Origin: Margaritifera margaritifera
Taxonomy: Eukaryota; Mollusca; Bivalvia; Unionida; Margaritiferidae
DNA length: 64,000 bases
Assembly (NCBI GenBank): GCA_029931535.1
Contig: JAQPZY010001549.1
Span: 2,627,001-2,691,000, forward strand
Reading direction: 5' to 3'
The notes beneath the pieces are model-generated. The model did not search any database and was not told where the DNA came from. It saw nothing but the letters and a program-made list of their open reading frames with translations. Numbering within the stretch: the stretch's first letter is position 1; each line of letters starts with the position of its first letter. A program made the position numbers and the translations under genes. Shown piece after piece: positions 49,171 to 61,843 of the stretch.

Positions 49171-49362
49171 TGTCTCCTTTATTTGCCTCTTACGACATGC
49201 GGGTAGGTGCATATGTCCTACTCTACATCCCGAGCCAATCGGGGGCAGCACAAATTACTCTACTAAAGTAGAATTACACAAGACATGTTTGTAATTAATC
49301 ATTAGATTGATTTTGGCATGTGACTCGACTTGAGCGTCCCTGGATTTTGTCAACCGAAAATT

Positions 49363-49762
49363 TTAAATGAGTGAATGAGCGGAAGCCGCATCTGTTTGGT
49401 TGCTGTATCTGATGGAACAGCGGTATGTAGCCAAAAAATTCGAAATGGGCACAGGAGGTAGTGTTGTGCTATTCCACGTGGATTTAGAAGTTGGCAAACA
49501 TAGGATTTTATCCGGAAATATAATGCACATATCGCCGAAAGGACCCTCCAACCGACCGTAACTCAAAAGCCACGAGAAACACCGGTAAGTGTCTAAAATG
49601 TACACCAATGTGCTGTGGACATATTTGTCTGCACTGGTTGCACGATTTATTGAATAGGTGAGATCTGACCCCAAAACCGCCCATCAGTATCAGTATAGGT
49701 TTGGAGGCTGATTTATCTGCCTTATTTAAAATTTGTAGTAAAAATGAGGACAAGTTATACAA
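49363..49762 (-). other. Open frames of unknown nature
   Basis: Two overlapping minus frames (49674-49363 and 49762-49508) have balanced composition and share the DNA just upstream of the LINE fragment. One reads QICPQHIGVHFRHLPVFLVA. No family recognised; possibly part of another element. Confidence 0.25.
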
Positions 49763-50294
49763 TGTAAATATGTGAAACGCATTAACAATAGAAACAAAAA
49801 CAGTTCCTAATTGTGTGAATGATACATGCTTCAGAGAAATCTAGCAAACCTGACGGCTTGGTAATTGAAATGTTCAAATTAACTCGCATGGATATTATAC
49901 CCTTCTTACTGATTCTATTTAACAAAATGTTTGACTCTGGTATATTTCAGAGGAATGTGGCAAAATCATAATTTGTCTTTTATATAAGAAACGTTCCGTT
50001 CAAGATCCCAACAATTACAGACTTATTTTGTTCATTTATGGATTGTGTACAAATGTTAGAAAAGTATTGAATACCAGATTAAGTATGTAGTCTGACGATA
50101 ATAATATTATTTATGAGACGCAAGCAGGATTTTGCAAAAGATATTTCACAGCAGACAATATATTGTTTCTACAATCAGTTGTACATAAGTATTTATCAAG
50201 GAAGGATGGCAGATTTCATTGTTTATTTATTGATTTTCTAAAGCTATTGATGCCATATCTCATATGAAACTTTGGTTCTCGTAATCAAGAAAAA

Positions 50295-50600
50295 CAGGGC
50301 TTGAAATTAGGATTTTGTTTCACTAACCCACAGGATCACCATAATAAATGTTTTACTGATCCTGACTAAATTTCACTAGTGCACGATGTTGGTAGGCATT
50401 CAACTGCCACAATAACAAGATCAATTAAGGATGAAAGGGAATAGCGTCACGTGTTTTATTTGATAGATCCGACTCAAGACCACTTGTTAACTGCTATGAT
50501 AGCGACTGAAGAAACTTGTCAGTTATAGCTGGAGTTTTAGTGATCCGTCGGCGAAATCACTGCTCTCGGATTAGCGTACTAGCTTTAATTTCAAGCCCTG
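50295..50600. mobile_element. hAT-type MITE (306 bp) nested in the LINE
   Basis: Terminal inverted repeats of 15 bp: cagggcttgaaatta at the left and its exact complement taatttcaagccctg at the right. The flanks are aagaaaaa before and aagaaaag after, an 8-bp target-site duplication with one mismatch, as expected for the hAT superfamily. The element has no coding capacity. Reverse transcriptase homology resumes on both sides, so it inserted into the LINE. Confidence 0.9.
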
Positions 50601-50996
50601 AAGAAAAGGTATTCATGGTATATATGTGTATATGCTTAAATCAATGTATTCTAGTTTGAAGTCATGTGTTAAAACTCTTAAAATTTAAAAATAAAATTTT
50701 TCCTGTCAAGTAGGTATGAGACAGAGTTTTGTTCTTAGTCCAATTTTATTCTCCTTATTCATTATTGATCTTATTGAAGCGATATTTTAAAACTTTACTG
50801 ATGACATCTTTATAAATAAAAACAGAATATATTTGCTAATTTGCATGCCCGAGGACATTGCAAACTGTGCTGAAACAATGATTTGTATGGCGGAAACAAA
50901 CAGATATTCCAGATACATTTTTTGCCAAATTTAGGTATGGACATAAATATAAATGAAACAAAAATATAATTGGGGTTCTTTTTGGAATGGTGGAAT

Positions 50997-50999
<3 letters not shown>

Positions 51000-51082
<83 letters not shown>

Positions 51083-51102
51083 AGAGAGAGAGAGAGAGAG
51101 AG
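51000..51102. repeat. (GA)n microsatellite
   Basis: GA array of ~100 bp with two CTGA interruptions, inside the LINE fragment. Confidence 0.97.
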
Positions 51103-52429
51103 GTGGTATTTTAGAGGTCAGTTGATTGAATATGTCTTATTGCATAAATATATGGGTTTAGTTTTTACCCCCAAACTGATATTGAGTACATCCAAACATA
51201 TATTTACTGCCCTGGCTCAGGAATCTATTGAATGTATTTTTAGATATCAGCGTAAGTTTAGCTACATAAGTAGTTTTAATATTTTTAACTTTTCGATAGC
51301 ATGGTTCAACCAATTTTGTGCTATGGTTCAGACGTCTGGGGCTACGACTATTCAAAAGTAATAGAAAAAGTACAATACAAGTTTTGCAAATGGTACATTA
51401 ATCTCTCATTCTCAGCGAATAATGCGTATGCAGATGGTGAATGTGGTAGATGACCACTATGTGTTACCTATTATGGTTTATTGAATTTTGGCTACGTTTA
51501 ATTCACATGGATCAAAACAGATATTCCTATAATTGTTATCTGATGTTAAAGCATCTTGATGAAAACAATTGTATTACATGTCAACACACGTGAAGAAAGT
51601 ATTACATTCATATGGGTTTTGTTTTGTGAGGATTGAGCAAAGTGTTGGAGGGATTAATTTTTTCAGATATAGATTATATGATACTCAAATGATATGGTGA
51701 AATTACAGGTTCAACGCGAAGAAGTTACAGATGTTTTGAATCTTTATTAAATCTTAAACAGTTTGTATCTATAAGACTTCCTTTAGAATGATAAATGCAT
51801 TTCTTAGATTTCGGTGTTCCGGTCATACTTTAGCGACGATAGAGACAGGTCTACATCATGGTTTGGATATATCTGATAGAATTTGCCCATATTGTGAAAA
51901 GAATGGCTATGGACTTGTAGAAGAAGAACATTTTCTTTTAGTATGTAACGCAAACGAGGATCACAGCGAAAGGTATTTACATTAAAGATGGATTATGATT
52001 CATAAATTTTGTTAATCTTATCTCCACTGTTAATTCTAATACCTTGACTAATATAGCTACTTTTTTGTACTAGGCCTTTATAAAAAGACAAAGTTTATGA
52101 TGTGTACAATGTATATAGTTATATTACCTGTTGCACTCCATGTATGTAAAAGTAAGAAACCATCCAAGTGTTTTATGTTGACACTTACATAGTGTGAAAT
52201 AGTGTTAATATTTTAGAACCTAGTGAAAATGTCACGAAAAATGGTTGAAAATGTTTAAGTTTTGACGATTTGAATCTATGCATCATATATAGTGGCAGTC
52301 GGATAGGTGACGTAAACTGTCAATGTGCTTGTAAATTACGTGATACTCATATCTTTGTCAGCGACAGTACTGGTCGTTGATCCATAAGTATCGGCACTTG
52401 TTCGTGCTTGAGTGACATACGACGATACG

Positions 52430-53000
52430 TTTTGTGAGTGCACAAACCCTCTGAGTGTAAATTGTTCATGCACGGCCTCATAATTTTTGTCTTCATTTTT
52501 ATTTTGCAAGTTAATGTGAGTCCTACTTGTCCATGATGTACCGTTGTCCACAGTTCCCATTTTGTTGTCAATAGTTTTGTGCGTCCTTGGTTTTTATTGA
52601 TAGTTCAATCTATGTGTGTAAACATGTCGTCATTGTCCATGATGTACCAATGTCCACAGTCTCCATCTTTTTGTCAAGAGTTATCTGCGTCCTTAATTCG
52701 TATTGATAGTTCAGACATTTTTGTGTAAGCATGTCCTCGTTGTCCGTGATGTACCAAGGTCCAGTCTCCATGATTTTGTTAATAATTGTGTGCGTCCTTA
52801 GTTTGTATTGATAGTTTGTTCTATATGTGTAAACATAACCTCGTTGTCCATGATGTACTTTTTTCCACGGTCTCTGTGTTTTGTCAATAGTTACGTGCGT
52901 CCTTAGTTTGCATTGATAGTTCATTCTATTTGTTTAAAGATTTCCTCGTTGTCTATGATGTACCATTTTCCAGTCTCAATGTTTTTCAAAATTATTAAAA
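52430..53000. repeat. ~106-bp tandem satellite, about 4.5 units
   Basis: The motif ttgtccatgatgtacc recurs at 52527, 52633, 52740, 52844 and 52949 (spacings 106, 107, 104 and 105 bp). Units share gtcaatagtt, gcgtccttagtttgtattga and gtgtaaacat words. Open minus frames across the array have a repeated peptide pattern and are treated as non-coding. A flanking portion is repeated at 53495-53630. Confidence 0.85.
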
Positions 53001-53494
53001 AGTGTGTCTTTCGTTTTAACTCTGGTAAAGACCATCAGTGTAAAAGCGTGTGTTAAATACTTAGGTCGAATTTAACAAGCAAACTTTATATGAAATAATC
53101 TTATGAAGGAATTAATACTATCCAAATAGAACGAACTCGATAATATAAAAAAATGAAAACAAATGTGCTTGAGATTTCGAAAATTATATGATTTCAGATT
53201 TTGTGGAATATGTTGGCGCCTTGTATAAACTTTTCTTGATAATGACACTTTACGTACACTTACAATAGCTCAATAGCTGTTTTTACATGAGCTTATTTAC
53301 GAATACCGTCATGTGCTTCTGTCTAAACACATTTATGAACCTATGGAACCACCAGGCTGCCTCCGTACTGAATGAAGTAACAATTAACAACTAACGACTG
53401 ATGCAGAAGGGATAATTATGATGCAGTCGTCCTATGATTCTGGAAAGGGTTAACGATCTGTCTAGGATGAAAAAAAGCAAACCACAATTACATT

Positions 53495-53630
53495 TGAGTG
53501 CACTAACATTCCGAGTCCGAACCGTTCATGCACGGGCTAGTAATGTTTGTTTTCATTTTAATTTGCATGTTTTGGTCAGTAATTATGAGTGTCCTTACTT
53601 TGAATTGATAGTATAGACTATTTTTGTAAA
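53495..53630. repeat. Outlying copy of the satellite edge
   Basis: The segment with gttcatgcacgg-ct, then ttgtttcattt-aatttgca, then gtgtccttactttgaattga repeats 52464-52610, about 1 kb away in the same orientation. Confidence 0.7.
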
Positions 53631-53745
53631 GGTGTGCTTCCTAGCTTCCATTGCGAAATTTCACATTCCTTAGAATTAATCGTACAATACCCCCTCGAGA
53701 CATCACCGTTTGATATAAATTTACTGTCAGAAACTGTATCTCTTT

Positions 53746-54548
53746 TCACTCCAGAATAGCTAGGACAAATGTCCTCTGTATGGGGTTCCATACCCGAGTC
53801 CTCGATATGCACCAAAAACAAGAATGTGAATGTGTGTGTTCTTTATGGAAATATAATATTTTACGCCTTAACCATTTTACATCAACCTCTTTCTCAGACT
53901 GGTTTGTGATACGTATTGCAATATTTGATAATTGGTAGATTTTATTAATAGGCACGTATTTTAACTCATTCCCTCGTATAGTCCTTAAACCTCCTGTGGG
54001 TGAATTTTGTACAAATGGCAAGAGAACATCAGTATTTATACCATTAATATAAATATGTGTTACCAAACTACATCGTATTAACAATGTGTTAATTCAGTAA
54101 AGTTTATTATTGTACTTCCTTCATTTTCTTCTTCTTCTATTATTTTGTAATCAAACCTAATATGTTTCCAATGCTGTTTTAAATTGCAAAATTAATTTTG
54201 TAATGATCTGTTAATGTTATTTTATACCTTAGTGTATTAAAATTTGGGTCAATTCCAATCACGTTCTCTTTTTACTTATTACTTTCTAATATATTTTTAT
54301 TGTGTTATTTATAGCAGCTATAATATAATCTTTATATCAAACCCTTTGGTACCATTATAGTACCGAAAAGCATTATTGGCTGTTGTTATATTAAACCATA
54401 AGTACCATACTTCTGAGCTTATCAAATATATTTTATAAGTTTTATTAATATCAAACAGTACTGGTGTGCTAAAAGCCACAGTACAATTGTGACTAACACC
54501 ATAGGTTGGGTTTTCATAATCTAAAAACAGTGTTGTTTCAAATTCCAT
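53746..54548 (-). pseudogene. Minor-capsid-like protein of Polinton-like element, degenerate
   Basis: Minus strand, in order. The N-terminal part (54548-54318) reads TPVLFDINKTYKIYLISSEV, then WFNITTANNAFRYYNGTKGF. In a second frame comes FNTLRYKITLTDHYKINFA and NSIGNILGL (54250-54150), carrying an LGF-like motif. A third frame (54084-53880) has GLRTIRGNELKYVPINKIYQ and IAIRITNQSEKEVDV. This order of an early strand region, an LG-x motif, and a C-terminal Y-x-P-x-N and I-x-ITDQ-like end fits the single-jelly-roll minor-capsid-type proteins of Polinton/adintovirus-like elements. The frame breaks make it a pseudogene. Confidence 0.55.
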
Positions 54549-54724
54549 TGTTATATAATAAAATTATGCAATATCATAGATAGTGGTAAAAATATTTTTA
54601 TGCTCAGTCTTACTTATGATATTATCATTATAATTGGTTTGGATCCTTATACTATCGAATATTTCCTCCATTTTGTATGATCTTGTTTTTTTATGTAATT
54701 TGTTTTAATCAACGAAAGTTTTAC

Positions 54725-55190
54725 AATTCTTTGAAATTGTATGACGATTTGTCGCTTTACTTCTTTTGATTATTCAAAAGCTCATATCTCTAGCATTCTG
54801 TGTCAACATCACCAGAACAATGGTCACCCTTGATTTCGCGGATGTCCTTATTTTCCAATCCATTAAAAAGTACAAAACAGTTTGTTTCGGCCGATGTATT
54901 CCGGCACATCATAATAAAACTATATTAAATATGTGCAATTATAATTTTGATTACAATTCAAACTAATTCAACTCATTAGCATTCTCAATTTTTATATCAT
55001 CAAACACGATTATTTTATTTGTGTTTTTATCCAGTTCTTATATTTAAAAAAAGTCTTCAAGTGTGAGTATAGTGAACAAATAATATGTTTCTGCTTCTAT
55101 AGTATCAAATAGTTCTTCTAACATGGCATATTTTGTCTTTGGAATCATTGATAGTATATAAAATAATTTCATCATAATTACGATTTTTAA
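54725..55190 (-). pseudogene. Packaging-ATPase-like protein, degenerate
   Basis: Minus pieces in order: NYDEIILYTINDSKDK (55178-), NKIIVFDDIKIENANELN (55024-54969), where VFDDI would be the Walker B motif, YYDVPEYIGRNKLFCTF (54925-) and LENKDIREIKGDHCSGDVD (54860-). The spacing after the acidic pair fits the FtsK/HerA-type genome-packaging ATPases of Polinton-like elements. The Walker A loop was not found, so the start is lost. It lies just before the minor-capsid-like relic on the same strand. Confidence 0.5.
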
Positions 55191-55518
55191 GAAATAGGTT
55201 CATTACGAATTAGTTTTCCTTGACCTATCTTTCAAATAACAAGGTAACGACAATAAAGCAACAAGACGTATTGTTTGGTCTTTTAAGGTTGTTCAACGTC
55301 ACTATTAATTATTTCAATTATAATACTTAGATATATACATTTAAATCCTGTTTTCCTCATAGCCATAGGACATGTAAAATTTAAAAAAATGTCCAAAAGC
55401 TCCTCATAGTTTTCACTCATTTGGTTCTTTTTTTATTTATTCATACACATTTTATCATTTGTTTTTTATGACTATCGTAATTGGAGTTGGCATGCATCAA
55501 TAATCCCTTGATTGTATT

Positions 55519-55719
55519 TTAATTTTGATATTTTATCGTCCATTTCGGTGCACTATTTATCGATGTTTCTATCACAAGAATAAAACTCAATACCACCACA
55601 CACATTGGAATTACTGGTATTACTGCTATATACGCTGTACCACACACCAATGTTGTTATCAACATATATACTTTTTTAGAAAAACCCTTGAAAAATACTT
55701 CTGAAAACATATCATTCAT
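55519..55719 (-). pseudogene. Hydrophobic small frame next to ATPase-like relic
   Basis: Minus frame of 66 codons with a long hydrophobic run (ITTLVCGTAYIAVIPVIPMC and beyond), likely one or two membrane helices. Same strand as the neighbouring Polinton-like relics; family not recognised. Confidence 0.3.
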
Positions 55720-55729
55720 ACCTTCTAAA

Positions 55730-56240
55730 ACATATTAAAACATCATTCTTTGCACCGTTCAAACGCTTAAAACTTCTTCACTCCTGAGCATCTAAGACAC
55801 CCTTATTAATGGCCCTTATAACATTATAAAATATCAATTGTAGGGCTATTCTGGACATACCGATCGTATTAATGACGCTATAAACATATCATTCCAGACC
55901 CTTTAAGCCCCCTCTTATATGCGTTAATTGTTTTTTAAATCCATGGTCCTTAAAACACTATAAACATATTATTCGAGAGGCTATTCAAGATATAAAATAT
56001 AGCACAAACCATATTGGATACGTATAAACATATCATATCATATAAACATATCATTCATGACCCTCTAAAATACCTTAATATATCCATTAATTGTAAAATG
56101 AAAGAGCTTAAAAACACTAAAACATATCATTTGAGAGGCTATTCAAGGAATACACTATAGCGTTAACCGCCTTTAAAACGATTAAAACATATCATTCCCA
56201 AACCTCTTAAACATCCTTATCACTGCGTTAATTTTAAAAC
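55730..56240. repeat. Diverged tandem repeat with aaacatatcattc core
   Basis: The core acatatcatt followed by c-agaccctttaa-like and ttaat..gcgttaatt-like words recurs near 55886, 56046 and 56188, with weaker copies at 55735, 55960 and 56125. Spacing varies between ~140 and ~160 bp. It is an old satellite or a minisatellite next to the Polinton-like relic. Confidence 0.6.
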
Positions 56241-57540
56241 TCAAAGTTACCCAGTCCTTTGCTGGCTGTAAATATTTTATCAAATTTTTATAATCTTTTG
56301 AATATTTAGGTTATATTTGAAACCATTGGGATATTTTAAAGGCTTGAATCCCCCTCTCTTCGTGCCTCCCTTATGATGAAAGGGTCATACATGTATCTCA
56401 CTTTTATACTTTCCGATCTGTTAATTTTCTTGATAGCAAGTTCTTTTATATCCACTCCATTCTGCCTTGATTCTATAAAGAATTATGCTTATACATTTAT
56501 GGTTAAGAAAACAGTTATATAATACAATAGCAAAGTAAATTACGAGCTTTTAGCCACTGGGACATAATTATAATACATTCCATATGATGGTAAATGTTTA
56601 AGAATGGCGCTTATTTCACTTGTTGACAGCCTTACTGGATGCATAATACGCACGTAGATATTACAGTGTTAACACACTTGCTTTAAACCTTTTTGTCATG
56701 TGTCGTCCATCTGACATTTTGATTTATGGTTTCTTCTGGGTGCTCCTGTTGCCTTTTTTCTTCTTTATTTCGATTTGGATGGGTGGGGATAGGACCTTAA
56801 AGCCATTTAGATCCCCTAATATAATTTATATTAGCACTTTGTATTATCTGACAAAGTTTGTTGAAAACTTGACTTGAAGCAATAAAGTTTTACAAAAATT
56901 AATATAGTTTAAATAAGATTGATATGTAGGTGAAATGTCAGTGCTTTATCTTGATGGTGAGATAATGAAGCGTTGGGAGACATGATGAGTAAGGATAGAT
57001 TTATAATGAAATACATATTTCTGTTAAAACTCTTTGGCAAGATACTTCTATGAAAATCTTTGATTATATCATTGGGGCGTCGGAATAATTTCTTAAGTAG
57101 AACGTCTCCATTAGACAAGAAGACGCTGTCAAGTTAGTGGTGTGCCCATATGTCGGCAATCAACATGTACATTCATAATTGTTGAAGAATCTGCTTTGTT
57201 GTCTCACTAGGTTTCGACGTCCTTGCATAAGTTTCAGCCTCCTCCTCTTCGCCACGACCATCGTCCATTTCATTTTTTGGTATATGCATTGTTGTATGTA
57301 ATGAGTGAAATGGTACGAAACACAATGCTCTGACTGGGTAATACAATATGTACCATTGGCTTTCTATTAGCATTATTATTATGGGTATTGAAGGACAGAA
57401 AAGCATCCAAAGCCGCCCTGCAGTCACTCGTTTCTGAATAGAAGATTCCATATAGTGTCTTAAAATATTATATAAACTGACATGTTGTACATTCTTGAAA
57501 AAAATATGTGGAATGAAAACTCAACAAACAAGCTTCGGAA
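56241..57540. other. No recognisable gene
   Basis: AT-rich sequence with short minus frames at 56909-57118 and 57173-57451 that show no domain. Confidence 0.5.
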
Positions 57541-57559
57541 CACCAAACCCATCTCTCGA

Positions 57560-58190
57560 GAGTGGCATCCTTCATATGGAACGAATCATGGAGATGAGAT
57601 AGTATTGTGCTGATCGCGTATAGGTTACGCATTTCCTGACTCATGCGTACCTCCTGAAGGGTAAACCTTGACCAGAGTGCATAATCTACAAGTGTCTCTG
57701 GCAGTGGAACAGATTCTTGTCGAGTGTATCGACTTCCACCCTTTGAGAGATAATTTATTTGATGTGAACCCAGTTAAGGAACTTTATTATGATGTACCAT
57801 GATAGAACATCTGTGCATTTTTATGGGAATGGATTTTATATAGCAAGTATTGACCCTTTATTTTAAGAATGTTACATTTTACCTTTATATTTTCTTTTTT
57901 ATATCTTGTAGGAACTGTATATGTCCATTTATATGGAAGGATTTATCGTCGGAAAGTATTTTGTTCAATTATTTTTTAAATATTTGTATATTTTTAGAAA
58001 TTGACTTTTAAATGGACCATATAGCCAGTGTTGTGCTAACGTGCCGTTAAGGCTAATACATACATCGATACGCATTCTATAGTTTTTTGTGCAATTTTTC
58101 ATTTTCACATTCTTATAACTTTACTTTTAATTGGCATTATATGGCTATTATTGTGCTGATGTGCCTTTCAACACTAATACATGTCATCTT
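57560..58190 (+). mobile_element. Jockey-like LINE 3' end, degenerate, with duplicated tail
   Basis: The + strand reads LTHAYLLKG (57636-) and then, in another frame, TVEQILVECIDFHPLRDNLF followed by VNPVKELYYDVP (57705-57800). This is the familiar C-terminal Cys/His region of jockey-type ORF2 proteins. The 3' tail includes ccatatagccagtgttgtgc (58016), and a related word atatggctattattgtgctg (58138) recurs about 120 bp later. It is 5'-truncated and frameshifted. Confidence 0.8.
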
Positions 58191-59558
58191 CCTAACATTT
58201 TCTCCAATTCTCTATATTTACGTTTATAACGCTTTACTTTTATTTTTTTATACATTTTACATTTTACAAGTTTTCATTTATTTGGAAGTGTCTTTAATTT
58301 TTTTGTCCTGTCCGTTCGTCCCTCCGCCTGTCCATCTGTACATCCTTAAGTCCATCCGTCCAAGAAGCTCATTCTAACGATTTAACAAAAACTTCTTAAT
58401 GTAGGTAAAAGGAAATTCGGTAGGCATCTGTGTATGCATATGTAAATAACGTGATTCGATTTTTATGCCACTAAAGCAATTTTTCTATTTTGTTTAAAAT
58501 GATTTGGAATTATTTGGGACTTGATGTCTGAACACAAATATAGTTTTATTTGATATCCTTTCTAATTGTCACTGTAATCACCTGTTAATGATCATACACG
58601 GCTCTACAAAGAAAATAACACTATTAATCTATAAATTACCGCTTTACTGTATATTTCATAAAGGCCTGTTCCACTTCAGAAAAAAAAGTATTGCAGTGCT
58701 TTCGTAATATGGAAAACTTATTTGGTTTACATAAATCATTAACAGTGCATACACACCGCTCTGCATATTTATCCGAAGGACCATGCCCTAATAGCCATTG
58801 ATATTAAATGTCAAAACGCAGGGGGTCATGTAAGTCGATCTCTAGTAACAAACTGAGCAAACAACATGTACTTATTTTGACTCTCGGGAAGCAGGTGAAC
58901 AAAATTGTCGATAGAAATCCCAATTACCGAGCAAATGTGCATTTACAGCCAATTAATAATAGACGTTACGTTTAATCTGTATTGCTATTCTCATTGTAGG
59001 TATTCAAACTAATAAATAGCAAAACCACTTGCCATTTGGGCCGATAGCAGAAATGCTTACTGCGCGGAAGAGAATGGTATCCTTGGAAAAAGGAAAGAGA
59101 ATACATTTTACGACCGGCAGAAAGGTTGTAACGAATTTTTTATCCGACTTTTATTCTAATACGTCAGCTTTCCTTCGCCAAAAGCATTAGAAGTTCTTAA
59201 CTTTCTATCGGTACATGAATGATACAATTGAAAATTGTATTTTATGTGGTATCAAACTTTGCAGCTAATGCCTATTTAATTTTCAATATTAAAAATTCAT
59301 AGCTCCAAACCAAGCAAGAGGAAATATATTGAACAAAATTTCAATTAGAGGAAGAAGACGATTTGAGATATATTATGGAAACCCACACTAGGGTCCGTAA
59401 TTAGGCAAGATTATTTATTTCAGACCTTTTTTCAAATGTAAGGTCAAGCATTGCAGTCATAAAAATGGAGGGATATCAACTATTTATTGTGGGCAGACAG
59501 TTTTTTTAATACCACGGAGACAGGGTGCTTCCATACGCGTTTGATTTATTATTTGAAT

Positions 59559-59574
59559 CTCTCTCTCTCTCTCT

Positions 59575-59614
<40 letters not shown>
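59559..59614. repeat. (CT)n microsatellite
   Basis: CT array with TTT interruptions, at the same relative place as 16368 and 19935. Confidence 0.97.
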
Positions 59615-59617
<3 letters not shown>

Positions 59618-60354
59618 GGGTGTGTGTGTCTATGTGTGAGACGGCGATTTGAACATAATATATTGGTGTAAAGTAGGTTTTTATTTGAACATCTACGGTT
59701 TCCTGCATTTGGTTGTGGACACGTTAATTTCATGCAACGAAGTATCCGTACGTTTGTCTGCACGTAAGTTTGTCCCTTTGATATTTTGTCTACTCATGTA
59801 TTTTCCTCCCAAAACTATATCAACTGACAACACAACGTTATTAACTCATTTTTAAAAAAATAAATAGTTACATTTGTAAAAAAAAGTAACTTATTGGAAT
59901 TACACTTTTCTTTTGCATATTGTCATGGAATTATGACCTTTATTTGACCAAGCATTGGTTGGATGTGTCTATCCAATCAATTCGACGTAACCATGCAAAT
60001 GTTACCTATACAAATCAAATTTGAAGTTTATTTTGTATATTTGTTCAGTGTTAATGTGATTCAATTTTACAACGTTAAGTCAAATCTTTCTGCAGTGTTC
60101 TCTCTCACGTTTTGAATGTCCTTATGATTGGCAAATATAAGCGGTGGTGGGGTGGGGTACATTTGTTTGATTTATAAACAAGTACATGTATATCCAAAGA
60201 CGGTCTACCAATTTGTTATCTGGTAAATTATCACAACTTTCATTAGTAGGTGCACTAGACAAATATGTTTAATGATCCGAGAAGGTAAACTTATTAAAAT
60301 AATTCAACACTTTTCTGCATGTGATAAATGTGATGATGAATTGAGTTAGAATAA

Positions 60355-60499
60355 ATGTCTCAAGCCGTCCTTATTATCCTTTTCATTGCTTTGTTCAGAA
60401 ACACAACAACATCAAAGCTAGAAACAGCAAATGGTTATGTCACTTTATCGTCTACGGCATATTTCACAACTAATTTCTCAAGCTCTGAGACAGAATATG
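60355..60499 (+). CDS. Ser/Thr-rich exon, copy 3, possibly with its own signal peptide
   Basis: The part after the acceptor (ttgttcag, exon from 60399) is 101 bp, one base shorter than the two sister copies. Read as an internal phase-1 exon it hits a stop. Read from an ATG at 60355 the frame is open: MSQAVLIILFIALFRN, then a Ser/Thr-rich stretch with NGYVTLSSTAYF, then a gtaagt donor in phase 1. This looks like a signal-peptide first exon, able to splice to a phase-1 Ig exon. Either it is an alternative first exon, or the 1-bp loss makes it a broken internal exon. No transcript evidence. Confidence 0.45.
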
Positions 60500-61781
60500 G
60501 TAAGTAGTGAAAGAAAAAATAAAATTGGTGAGTAGGATAATTATCTTTATTCCACCTCTGCGTTGAAATAATTTATTTTATAGGAAGGATCAATTGTCAA
60601 ACATGATTATTTATCGCTGCAAAACGAAGTAGAAATGAGTTTTGTGTTGTTTATGAATGTAAATAAATGTTTTGTTAATCCCAATATAGCTTGATTATGT
60701 TCAATGTGCTATTTCATTTCCTGCTGTTGTTTGAGGTCCATGATTTAATGTAGATATTTTTCATTTCCTTTTTGTAACGGTTTCAATAGACTGGCTCATG
60801 TGATATGGTAAATGCATTTTTTTCATTGTTATTGTGCGATAATTACGTTGTACAACAATATACTTTAGTGAAGATTATAATCGATTGGGTTTCATTGTCA
60901 TTTGCTGCTAGTTATGCACTCCACCCCGGCCCATCCCTCACTGCTTGTATTGTTGGCATCTTGATTGTGCTCTTTCCGTCCTTTGATCCGTACGTACGTA
61001 AGTTCGTCCATCTGTCCATCTGTATATTCCTTCAGCCGTGTCGAGCTTAATAGCACGATTTCACAAAAACTATTTATAGAGAAATGAAATTTAGTGCACA
61101 TGTCTGTATTCATAGATGACCTGCTAAAATTCTCATGCCATGAAGCAATTTTTAAAAAAATATTTTTAGAATACATTTTGGAATTCTTTTGAAGATAGAT
61201 TTTTGGCTGGAATTGAGAGTTCATCATTTTTCATCATTTACAAGAAATCTTGTGGCTTTCATTTATCTCATTTTAACAGACAGTTTTATAATTTTATAAT
61301 GATCACCCAGAGTTTATAAATTATGAAACAAAACGATTTTTATACCAAAGCATACGTGGATTGTCTGATTCAATCCTACACCTGTTGTTTGAGAAGGAAT
61401 TTGTTTTATATAATTAGTTATTTCTGGAGAAAAAAAAATAATTGGTCACTTATATTGAAAAATCTCTATGCAGTGTAAGAGCCACATACACAATATTATC
61501 ATGTAATAATTAAGCCATTTTCAACATCTTAGTCACATTTGTATGGGGCTTTTAGCGGCCAAACTATGCACATTTATATGAAAATATATTTAGAATTTTC
61601 TTTCTTGCTTCAAGTCCCTATTTTAATGTTGTAACTCAGTCTCATAATTGCTTTGTGTATTGAGACAGTATCAAATCATCTGTTGTTCGTCTTTATCTGA
61701 TATATATGACTAAGGGATTTTTTTTTCTTTCTAAACTTTGCTGCGCATAAAAGAATACTAATAACTGTTTATTGGAGTGGG

Positions 61782-61786
<5 letters not shown>

Positions 61787-61838
<52 letters not shown>
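61787..61838. repeat. (CT)n microsatellite
   Basis: CT array of ~50 bp in block D3, equivalent to those at 1243 and 18032. Confidence 0.97.

Positions 61839-61843
<5 letters not shown>

Larger units (their letters stand above)
49870..52080 (+). mobile_element. LINE with reverse transcriptase domain, degenerate
   Basis: The + strand shows ordered reverse transcriptase pieces: DPNNYRLILFIYGLCTNVRK (50002-), ETQAGFCKRYFTADNILFLQ (50120-), GRFHCLFIDFLK (50210-), then after a nested MITE GMRQSFVLSPILFSLFI (50715-) and FTDDIFI (50796-), the decayed catalytic F/Y-x-DD box. The end (51788-51985) carries ICPYCEKNGYG...EEEHFLLVCNA, a C-x2-C...H-x4-C zinc knuckle found at the C-terminus of such ORF2 proteins. 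A (GA)n array at 51000-51102 interrupts it. No endonuclease domain is visible, so it is 5'-truncated. Confidence 0.85.

Noticed and set aside
52336..52924. Minus-strand frames with repeated peptide pattern as a repeat protein
   Set aside because: The repetition follows the ~106-bp DNA satellite, frame changes occur between units, and there is no conserved start or domain.
57173..57451. 92-codon minus frame with an acidic stretch
   Set aside because: No domain, no splice context and no conservation clue; likely chance in a less AT-rich patch.
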